64,000 bases of DNA, taken from the NCBI RefSeq assembly GCF_019375555.1, contig NZ_JAHXDN010000002.1, positions 434,001-498,000 on the forward strand. Direction: 5' to 3'. This DNA comes from Roseobacter insulae (GTDB lineage: Bacteria > Pseudomonadota > Alphaproteobacteria > Rhodobacterales > Rhodobacteraceae). Under the pieces are notes generated by a model. That model saw nothing but the letters and a program-made list of their open reading frames with translations, was not told the DNA's origin and did not search any database. Every line of letters begins with the position of its first letter. Positions within the stretch are counted from its first letter, which is position 1. A program made the position numbers and the translations under genes. Shown here one piece after another: positions 26,232-32,416 of the stretch.

Positions 26232-26572
26232 GGCGGTTCCTGTTCCCCTGGGTGGCGATGGCGATGATTGTGGCGGTTCCTGCCCAAGCCCAGCAACGTA
26301 TCTATTCCGGTGAAGAGGCGGCTGCCCTGCGGTGCGCCAACACGATGGCCTTTACTGCCGTGGCGCTGGAATCCACGGGGCGTCTGGGTGCGGCTGAAAA
26401 AGAGGTCATGCTGAACATTACCGTTCGCATCCTTGACCTGCATGTCAGCGGCACATGGCGCCAGAAGAAAGCCGCGCTGCGGATCGTGCGCGACCGCCGC
26501 GATGTTTTCGAGACGCTGGAAGACTTCGAGCGCTACGCGAATCAGTGTCTGGTGCAGTTTCCGATCAACTGA
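26228..26572 (+). CDS. Exported protein of unknown function (114 aa)
   Basis: A signal peptide (MRRFLFPWVAMAMIVAVPAQA) leads to an 90-odd residue helical mature chain with two cysteines, one in LRCANTMAF and one in ANQCLVQF, plausibly disulfide-bonded. I recognise no family. The start is a TTG overlapping the RAM-gene stop (TTGA); the next Met would cut the signal peptide short, so TTG is preferred. Translational coupling to the RAM protein is likely. Confidence 0.7.
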   Translation: MRRFLFPWVAMAMIVAVPAQAQQRIYSGEEAAALRCANTMAFTAVALESTGRLGAAEKEVMLNITVRILDLHVSGTWRQKKAALRIVRDRRDVFETLEDFERYANQCLVQFPIN

Positions 26573-26686
26573 TACCCCGGTTTTAGCCGTCTCGCCATTT
26601 GGTCCGATCCCGCTTGATTTTGCGGTTTTTCTGGACACACGCGAGAATTGTACCCTAAGATTATTCTATTTTAGGGGGAATTATTC

Positions 26687-27454
26687 ATGTTTATGTATCT
26701 GCGCTATTGCGTGTTTTTTGTTGCGCTTGCCGCCTGTGGTCCCACTGCGGAACGCGTGACGGCGAATTTCCAGTACTCGAATGCGGGCAGTCTCGGGACA
26801 CAGAACGCCGGTCTTTTTGAGCCGGGGTCGCTGTTTTTGTGGAACACCCAGACCAACGAGTTGAGCTTTCTCGACGTGCTGGATCTGACACCTGTGGGCG
26901 GATCGCCAGCGCCCGCCAATATCACCTCATCGAATGTTTCGGCGATTGAGATCAGTGGCGTGCCTGTCGGCAGCAACAATGATCTGGTGCGCGCGCGGGT
27001 CGGCGCGCAGGCGGCCTTCACCGCGAAATCTGCCTTGCGCGAGGACTACAAGAACCTTGTAACGGCCCTGGCCAATTACGTCGGCGAAATGGTTGCCGAA
27101 GGGACCGACCCGGATCTTGCGTTGCGACCCCGCGACCCCGGATTCCGGCTGGTGCTTGTCAGATCCGTCATTCGCGCCGAGGATTCGGAGTTGCGCATCG
27201 GGGGGACGGACGCCACCGACCCCAACAGTGTTGTCGCGGTCGACGTGGGGTCCGGCGTGTCCTTCAATGTGCGGGCGGGCAGCAGCACGTCATGTTCCAA
27301 CCCGCAGGGTTCGGCGTCTGGGACTTTGCCGGCCTGTTTCTTCAACGTCGCGATTTTCGATCCGCAATACGTCGAGGGCAATCCGCGCATGCAGTTCAAC
27401 AGGGTGGTTGAACCCGCGGATAATCTCGCGGATGCCCTGCGCAGCCTGCGCTGA
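26687..27454 (+). CDS. Putative lipoprotein of unknown function (255 aa)
   Basis: The N-terminus MFMYLRYCVFFVALAAC has a lipobox (LAAC) with the acylated Cys at 17, so the protein should be a membrane-anchored lipoprotein. The mature part is rich in Asn, Ser and Gly and contains VRARVGAQAAFTAKSALREDYKNLVTALANYVGEM and a Cys pair (SCSNPQ, PACFFNV). I recognise no family. It stands alone 114 bp after the previous gene, in sequence noticeably more AT-rich upstream (TTATTCTATTTTAGGG), and converges on an exported-protein gene. Confidence 0.7.
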   Translation: MFMYLRYCVFFVALAACGPTAERVTANFQYSNAGSLGTQNAGLFEPGSLFLWNTQTNELSFLDVLDLTPVGGSPAPANITSSNVSAIEISGVPVGSNNDLVRARVGAQAAFTAKSALREDYKNLVTALANYVGEMVAEGTDPDLALRPRDPGFRLVLVRSVIRAEDSELRIGGTDATDPNSVVAVDVGSGVSFNVRAGSSTSCSNPQGSASGTLPACFFNVAIFDPQYVEGNPRMQFNRVVEPADNLADALRSLR

Positions 27455-27478
27455 AGCCACGTCAAGGGTCGGGCAGGC

Positions 27479-27889
27479 CTAGGGGCAATACTCTGCCTGC
27501 GGCGTCGTGGTGTTCTTGCCCCGGGCGCAGAGGTACTGCACGCCCGCGTCAGAGACATAGTACCGCGCGCCGTGCTGCTGCACGATGACCCGGTAGTTCT
27601 CGCCCGCAAGGCTGTCGTCCAGATACTCCCGTAGCTTGAAATCAAACACGTAGCCCTGTGCCGTCTGCTCCACAATGAGTGAGATCTTGCTGTCGCCGAC
27701 AGTGGCACCCACAAGGCTCAGAAAATCATCCGCCAGTGCAAAGGGCGTCTGACTGGACAGATCGATCTTGGGCAGCTCAATGGCGCGATACCCTTCCAGC
27801 AGATGGGTATCGGCCATCGCGCCGGACGGAAGTGCCAATGCAGCCATGCAGGCCAGGCCGGTCAATAGTTTACGCGTCTTTGGGATCAA
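27479..27889 (-). CDS. Exported protein of unknown function, partner of the amidase gene
   Basis: The 136-residue protein has a signal peptide (KLLTGLACMAALALPSGAMA, cleaved near residue 27) and a mature domain of about 110 residues ending in YLCARGKNTTTPQAEYCP, whose two Cys may be bonded. I recognise no family. It overlaps the end of the upstream amidase gene by 20 bases, so the two are translated together. A small periplasmic protein coupled to a cell-wall amidase could be an immunity or targeting factor. That is inference from layout. Confidence 0.7.
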   Translation of the reverse strand: MIPKTRKLLTGLACMAALALPSGAMADTHLLEGYRAIELPKIDLSSQTPFALADDFLSLVGATVGDSKISLIVEQTAQGYVFDFKLREYLDDSLAGENYRVIVQQHGARYYVSDAGVQYLCARGKNTTTPQAEYCP

Positions 27890-28496
27890 GAAAGTCTACC
27901 TCGTCAAGATGGCGCACGATTTTCCTGCCGGGACACGCCGTTGCTTTCACATCCCCATGAGCAAATACCTTTCTGCCGCTGGGGGCAAGAGAGCCAAGGT
28001 TCTTCATTTCCCTGAATTGCCCGTAATCGGGATGGCTGGGGTCGAATTTCAGCCAGCCGAGAAAATATGACAGCAGTTTCATCTTGCCCTTGAGGTCAGC
28101 ACCGTCGACCGACAGGTCTTCAAAATTGCCTGCGAACGAAACGGCAATCGCCCTGGTGTTGTGACCTTTCGTATGCGCGCCGGTGCGGTCTTCGCCGCGG
28201 CCTTCGCAAATGTTCAGATCGCCGTTGGCCATGATGAAGGCAACGAAATTATACGCGACATCAAGGCCGAGTTCCGGGCGAATGACCTGCAACTGGCGCA
28301 TTCTGGCAAAGGTCTCCTCTTCGTTTTCCCAGATGTTCGGCGTGCTGTCAGAGTCCGGCGTGACCGTATGGTGTATGAAGACATGTGTCCGATCGCTGCG
28401 GTCCACCCGCCCCCCCAAACGCGGCAGGACGGTGTTGGTAACCCATTCTTTCCGGCTGAAAAAATTCAGATGCGGGACAATTTCAAATCTGGCCAT
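27870..28496 (-). CDS. PGRP-type N-acetylmuramoyl-L-alanine amidase (Amidase_2)
   Basis: The 208-residue protein is a single PGRP/T7-lysozyme-like domain. Zinc ligands can be placed at His42 (or His43) in VFIHHTV, His170 in VFAHGDV and Cys178 in TACPG, with the His-to-Cys spacing of eight seen in T7 lysozyme. Tyr82 (AYNF) matches the catalytic tyrosine. GEDRTGAHTKGHNTRAIAVSFAGNF is typical of PGRPs. The activity should be cleavage between MurNAc and the stem peptide. No signal peptide is present, which is odd for a wall hydrolase unless it recycles, is secreted by another route, or needs lysis. AAAGGAG precedes the ATG. Confidence 0.85.
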   Translation of the reverse strand: MARFEIVPHLNFFSRKEWVTNTVLPRLGGRVDRSDRTHVFIHHTVTPDSDSTPNIWENEEETFARMRQLQVIRPELGLDVAYNFVAFIMANGDLNICEGRGEDRTGAHTKGHNTRAIAVSFAGNFEDLSVDGADLKGKMKLLSYFLGWLKFDPSHPDYGQFREMKNLGSLAPSGRKVFAHGDVKATACPGRKIVRHLDEVDFLDPKDA

Positions 28497-28887
28497 GGTA
28501 AATTTCTCCTTTAAAAAATAGCCAATTATTGGCGAAATTTGCTCAAAAAATCAAGTTTGGGTTGTTTTTCGAGGCGGTATTCCCTCTGATCTTCTGGCCT
28601 GCGGGAACTGATTTCGACGGTGAACCCGTGCGCGCTCGGTCACGAATACTGCTCAGGTCATCGCATCTGAAAACCACAGTGCGCGCTCTGGCGCGCGCAG
28701 TTGCCACCGCCCCGCAATCATCCGTCTGCCGTGTCCCGACTGTCGGCGTCACCACCGGGGGACTTGCCGTAAGAAAAATCCGCTGCTTTACTGGAGGGCA
28801 TTGGTTTTCCAGTCTTTGCGCGCGACAGCGCCCTGCGTCAATTTTTCTGACATGTGCAGGCAGGACCGAAATGCATTTGAGGAAAAA
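28497..28887. other. Divergent intergenic region, AT-rich on the amidase side
   Basis: This 391-bp gap separates the amidase from the desaturase. The left 60 bp are AT-rich and hold a 13-bp perfect palindrome, GCCAATTATTGGC at 28521-28533. On the minus strand a TTGATT...AATAAT promoter-like pair at 18-bp spacing overlaps it. The remaining ~300 bp show no credible gene. Confidence 0.5.
28521..28533 (-). promoter_or_regulatory. Palindrome overlapping the putative amidase promoter
   Basis: GCCAATTATTGGC is a perfect inverted repeat 25-37 bp upstream of the amidase ATG. It covers the likely -10 region, so it is a candidate operator. No regulator gene lies next to it. Confidence 0.4.
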
Positions 28888-29487
28888 ATGGATATTTTAT
28901 TGTACGCTCTTCAATTCTTTCTGATCTATCTCGCGGCGGACCTTCTGGGCGGGGTCTTCCACTGGGCGGAGGATACGCTGGGGGATGAGAACACCCCGCT
29001 GTGGGGTCGGCATGTTGTCGCCAGTAATGTCATTCATCATAACGATCCGACAGCGATGAACCGCATTCACTGGTTGAAAAACAACGCGTCGTCTTTTGGC
29101 GCGTCGGCCCTGGTGATCCTGGGGGCCTATGCCGGCGCCGTGCTGACATGGCAGCTGTGCGCCTTTGCCATTCTGGCCGGTCTCAACCAACAGGTGCACC
29201 GCTTTGCGCATGCGCCACGCCTGTCCCTGCCGTCATGGGTCATCGCGTTGCAGCGTTGGGGCGTGCTTCAGGACGCCGCACATCACTGGCGCCACCACAA
29301 GGCGCCCCACACAACGCATTATTGCGTAATGTCGCCAATGCTTAACCCAGTGCTGGACAAAATCGGGTTCTGGCGTCTGGCAGAACGCCTGCTGGTGCCG
29401 ATATGTGGTGCGCCCCGCCGCGATGATCTCAGGGGCGAACCCTGGTACCATCCTGCCGAGCTCAGGCGCGGGCCGGGCTGCGGCTGA
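28888..29487 (+). CDS. CarF/PEDS1-like lipid desaturase (plasmanylethanolamine desaturase family)
   Basis: The 199-residue membrane protein carries the histidine-rich lipid-desaturase-domain pattern: DLLGGVFHWAEDTLG (His25, Asp29), RHVVASNVIHHNDP (His42, His50, His51), QQVHRFAHAP (His104, His108) and DAAHHWRHHKAPH (His132, His133, His136, His137). This is the family of human TMEM189/PEDS1, Myxococcus CarF and plant FAD4. PEDS1/CarF makes the vinyl-ether bond of plasmalogens; FAD4 makes a trans-3 bond in phosphatidylglycerol. Which reaction applies here is not known. TGAGG supports the ATG at 28888. It is a single gene; no ether-lipid synthesis gene is adjacent. Confidence 0.85.
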   Translation: MDILLYALQFFLIYLAADLLGGVFHWAEDTLGDENTPLWGRHVVASNVIHHNDPTAMNRIHWLKNNASSFGASALVILGAYAGAVLTWQLCAFAILAGLNQQVHRFAHAPRLSLPSWVIALQRWGVLQDAAHHWRHHKAPHTTHYCVMSPMLNPVLDKIGFWRLAERLLVPICGAPRRDDLRGEPWYHPAELRRGPGCG

Positions 29488-29517
29488 TACGGTCCAAGCC
29501 ACATCCTTCACGCGACC

Positions 29518-30594
29518 TCACGCACCGTTCCCTTCCAGCAACTTGGCCGCGGCGGCCGAGATCAGCGCCGTGATGATCGGTGCCAGAACCGCAAGCGCCT
29601 TTTCCAGTATCTTCACGATCTGGCGCGGCATGCTGTCTTCGGTCAGCTCGCCGGATTTGGCATGTTCCAGGCCGGATATCTTGGCGTTCAGGTACAAAAC
29701 GGTGGGCAGGTAAAAAGACAGGATGACGAGGGTGAAAGACGTACCCCAGAACAACGCGATGGAGTTCTGCAATGTCCGAAACGCGGTTTGCTGATCGCCC
29801 TCCAGAAACTGTGCTGGCCAGCCTGACCATGTGTAGACGCACAGCATCGCCCCCGTGAACAGCACCGAGGAAACATAGAGAAAGAGGTTTGGCAGTCGGA
29901 ACACCTGCGCGCGCGTCCAGGTCATCAACTCGACCCGCGAGATGCAGACTGCGCGGGCCGTTCCCAGCGAACAGGCCGCCAATCCGATGGCCGCCAGATA
30001 GGTGATCAGGTCCAGATACAGGTTGAAACCACTGGGGGGATTACCGGCGCTGTATGCGCCGAAGGTACAATCGGCATCCTGCGCGTGCACTTCGTGACAA
30101 TGGTTCAGGATGCTGATGAAAAGCTCGCTCCCAAGGTTCTTGTAGTTGCGGTTTTCGCCCGCAACGCTGCCAAACATTAATGCGATCCCGATGGTCACGC
30201 TGATGAGAAACAGGAAGAACAGGATTTCTTCCCACGCGCCGAACCGTTTTTCCGCCCGAGGCCCCTGAATTTTCCGCATTGAAAACAGTTGGAGGCCGAC
30301 ACCGGCCAGGACTTCCTTGAGAAACAGGCAGACGGCACCGACGACCAGCCAGAAGTAAAAGATCAGGGCCGCCTGCAAGGTGAAGCGCGTGGCGTTATCG
30401 TAATAGGTGCTCTCTGTTTCGAACGTGGGCGTGAGACCGTTGATAACGGGATTGTTCAGCCGGTATGTGAGCAGCTCCGTGGTAGCATAGAAAACCAGCG
30501 GCAGGGTTCCGATCAGGAACATCAGCCATTTGCCGGTTCGTTCTGGTTCCCTGACGGTGGAATGCCCGGAGGCCGGACGATCATCTTGGTTCAT
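29518..30594 (-). CDS. Polytopic membrane protein of unknown function (358 aa)
   Basis: About seven membrane spans are visible (WLMFLIGTLPLVFYATTELL near 24; then around 75, 125, 195, 235, 285 and 335). Between spans three and four is a soluble loop with His and Cys residues (NHCHEVHAQDADCTFG). The last segment is an amphipathic, Ala-rich helix. I recognise no transporter or enzyme motif. It converges on the desaturase gene with 30 bp between stops, and its promoter must lie in the AT-rich 240 bp before tRNA-Gly. Confidence 0.7.
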   Translation of the reverse strand: MNQDDRPASGHSTVREPERTGKWLMFLIGTLPLVFYATTELLTYRLNNPVINGLTPTFETESTYYDNATRFTLQAALIFYFWLVVGAVCLFLKEVLAGVGLQLFSMRKIQGPRAEKRFGAWEEILFFLFLISVTIGIALMFGSVAGENRNYKNLGSELFISILNHCHEVHAQDADCTFGAYSAGNPPSGFNLYLDLITYLAAIGLAACSLGTARAVCISRVELMTWTRAQVFRLPNLFLYVSSVLFTGAMLCVYTWSGWPAQFLEGDQQTAFRTLQNSIALFWGTSFTLVILSFYLPTVLYLNAKISGLEHAKSGELTEDSMPRQIVKILEKALAVLAPIITALISAAAAKLLEGNGA

Positions 30595-30789
30595 AATTAA
30601 CCCTGATGCCTGTTGAAATTGAGATAAAATTCAAAAGCCAATGCAGCCGATGATTGTATGGACAAGCGTTTTGGTCAACAAAAACTGACGCCTGACCTGC
30701 CGCAGCCACTGTCTGGACGGCGGTCAGAACGGATGCACCGTGCCGATAAAGCGTGCTCGTGGGCAGGGGACTAACGGGATGGATCAAAC

Positions 30790-30827
30790 AAAACAGGCGT
30801 CACAACCCATGTTGCGACGCCTGTTTT
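30790..30827 (-). terminator. Terminator downstream of tRNA-Gly
   Basis: A 12-bp perfect stem pairs 30790-30801 with 30816-30827, and an inner CAAC/GTTG pair lies within the loop. On the minus strand the hairpin ends in four T, just past the 3' end of tRNA-Gly. Confidence 0.8.
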
Positions 30828-30838
30828 GAAAGACCCAT

Positions 30839-30913
30839 TGGAGCGGGCGAGGCGATTCGAACGCCCGACCCTAACCTTGGCAAGGTTATGCTCTACCCCT
30901 GAGCTACGCCCGC
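30839..30913 (-). tRNA. tRNA-Gly (GCC)
   Basis: On the minus strand GCGGGCG (from 30913) pairs with CGCCCGC before T-CCA at 30839. The anticodon loop is CTTGCCAA with anticodon GCC. D, anticodon and T arms (GGGCG/CGCCT with TTCGAAT) are complete. It is 75 nt long with encoded CCA. Confidence 0.97.
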
Positions 30914-30989
30914 TTCCTTGGGTGAGGCGTGAAATACCCGCGCTGAACGCCTCCTGCAAGCGAAAAATCAGCGTTTGATCCAAAAATGT

Positions 30990-31409
30990 TCAGCCGTTCG
31001 CACGGGCAGGTTGGGCGCGCCTGCCGGGTCGTGCGGCTTTCTGGATGAGGTCCCAGCGATTGCCGAAAGGATCGCGAAAAACGGCCACGGTTCCATAGGT
31101 TTCGGTGCGCGGCTCTTCTTCGAACACGATCCCCTTCGCCAGCAACCGAGCGTGATCCCGGGCGAAATCGTCGGTGTCCAGAAACAGCCAGACACGTCCG
31201 GCGCCCTGATCGCCGATCGCGGCCCTTTGACGGTCGTTCTCGGCGCGGGCCAGCACGATCCTCACCGGACTGCCGGGGGCGGAGACGGTCACCCACCGCT
31301 TATGGCCCTGCGGGATATCTTCGATCAGATCAAACCCCAGGGTGTCGCAGAAAAAGGTGATCCCGATGTCATAGTCGGGCACGATGAGAGACAGCGCTGC
31401 AAGTTTCAT
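30990..31409 (-). CDS. VOC-family protein (glyoxalase/bleomycin-resistance-like)
   Basis: The 139-residue protein holds two beta-alpha-beta-beta-beta modules of the vicinal-oxygen-chelate fold: LAALSLIVPDYDIGITFFCDTLGFDLIED and VWLFLDTDDFARDHARLLAKGI with the closing VAVFRDPFGNRWDLIQ. A Glu/Asp-rich site for a metal is possible, but the substrate is unknown. The ATG at 31409 gives the normal length; the longer frame is not supported. The last residues are basic (GRRAQPARANG). Confidence 0.8.
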   Translation of the reverse strand: MKLAALSLIVPDYDIGITFFCDTLGFDLIEDIPQGHKRWVTVSAPGSPVRIVLARAENDRQRAAIGDQGAGRVWLFLDTDDFARDHARLLAKGIVFEEEPRTETYGTVAVFRDPFGNRWDLIQKAARPGRRAQPARANG

Positions 31410-31761
31410 GGTGCGCTTATGCCAAAGGTGGCAGGAAAGGCCTACCCGCATTTTCAACGGGGTTATGGCTCGCCGAATCTGCCGTCTACAGAGCCACGGC
31501 GCGCAAGCAACCCCCCTTGTGATTTTGCGCAAGATCCGAAGTCATGGGTATCTGGGGGTGTTCTGATACACCAGCTTTCTCGCCATGCTTGAATGAATTC
31601 ATCCCCTGCGGGAACCGTACCCCGAAATCGGCGTAATTCGTTTCCAATACCTGCGGTTTCCACTAGCATTTTTACATTGAGCGGAGATTTTTTGGCGTGC
31701 TGATGCGCCGATATGAGCGCTGTGCCTTATTCAGGCAGCGGCGAGGGGATTGGAGGACCGA
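31410..31761. other. Intergenic region without a recognisable gene
   Basis: These 352 bp hold no frame with a familiar protein. A 10-bp palindrome (ATGAATTCAT, 31593-31602) is the only notable element. The stretch before 31750 is AT-richer and probably contains the promoter of the VPLPA-CTERM gene. Confidence 0.4.
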
Positions 31762-32358
31762 ATGAATTGGATTTTAAGGGTGTGTACTGCGGGCGTATTG
31801 GCGCTGGGTGTCAGCACGGATGCGGAAGCGGCGGTCGTTGATGGCGTCTGCAATCTTGGCGATACGCGCATAACGGTCGGGTATGTCGCGGCGAACGATG
31901 CAAACCATGTGGAATGCAGCGCCGGCAATCCAAGCTACAACACCGGGAAGCGCTTTTTCTTCGATATGGAGTACCAGCTGAGCTACAAATCAGACGGGTC
32001 CGACAAGGCTGACAGCTACGTGACCTTCTCCAACTCGCTGCTCGACAACAACGCGGCCGACAACGATTGGTCTCTGAATGTACCGGCTCTGGTTGAAAGC
32101 GTAATTCTGTTGTTCAAACAATCCAACGGATACGCGGCTTTCCTGGTATCGGGAACGTCCGGCACATGGGACATTTCGAAGTACAACAAGAACGGATGTG
32201 ACAAGCTGGGCTGTTACGAGACCAAGAACGACTACTCGCACGTGGATATTTGGTACAAGCTGGGCGACGCGACACCGGTACCGCTGCCGGCAGCAGGGTG
32301 GATGTTGCTGGCAGGTCTGGGCGGTCTAGGCGCCATGCGGCGCCTTCGCAAGTCCTGA
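31762..32358 (+). CDS. VPLPA-CTERM sorting-domain protein
   Basis: The 198-residue protein has a signal peptide (ILRVCTAGVLALGVSTDAEA) and a mature part with several cysteines. It ends in VPLPAAGWMLLAGLGGLGAM followed by RRLRKS. That terminal motif, transmembrane helix and basic tail form the VPLPA-CTERM signal recognised by exosortase XrtD in Rhodobacterales, which transfers the protein to the cell surface or exopolysaccharide. No exosortase gene is in the window. GGAGG at 31752 supports the ATG at 31762. A terminator follows. Confidence 0.85.
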   Translation: MNWILRVCTAGVLALGVSTDAEAAVVDGVCNLGDTRITVGYVAANDANHVECSAGNPSYNTGKRFFFDMEYQLSYKSDGSDKADSYVTFSNSLLDNNAADNDWSLNVPALVESVILLFKQSNGYAAFLVSGTSGTWDISKYNKNGCDKLGCYETKNDYSHVDIWYKLGDATPVPLPAAGWMLLAGLGGLGAMRRLRKS

Positions 32359-32380
32359 TCGCAACCCGGTTCTGGTTTTG

Positions 32381-32411
32381 AAAGCGGCCCCCGGCGGGGC
32401 CGCTTTTCTTT
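32381..32411 (+). terminator. Rho-independent terminator after the VPLPA-CTERM gene
   Basis: An 11-bp stem, 32381-32391 (AAAGCGGCCCC) with 32396-32406 (GGGGCCGCTTT), with a 4-base loop leads into TTTTCTTT. It also separates the convergent pyruvate carboxylase gene. Confidence 0.9.
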
Positions 32412-32416
32412 GGCCG

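Noticed and set aside
30839-30913. tRNA-Gly as integration site of the 26-31 kb stretch
   Set aside because: No integrase, phage or conjugation gene lies nearby, and I found no second copy of the tRNA 3' end in the window.
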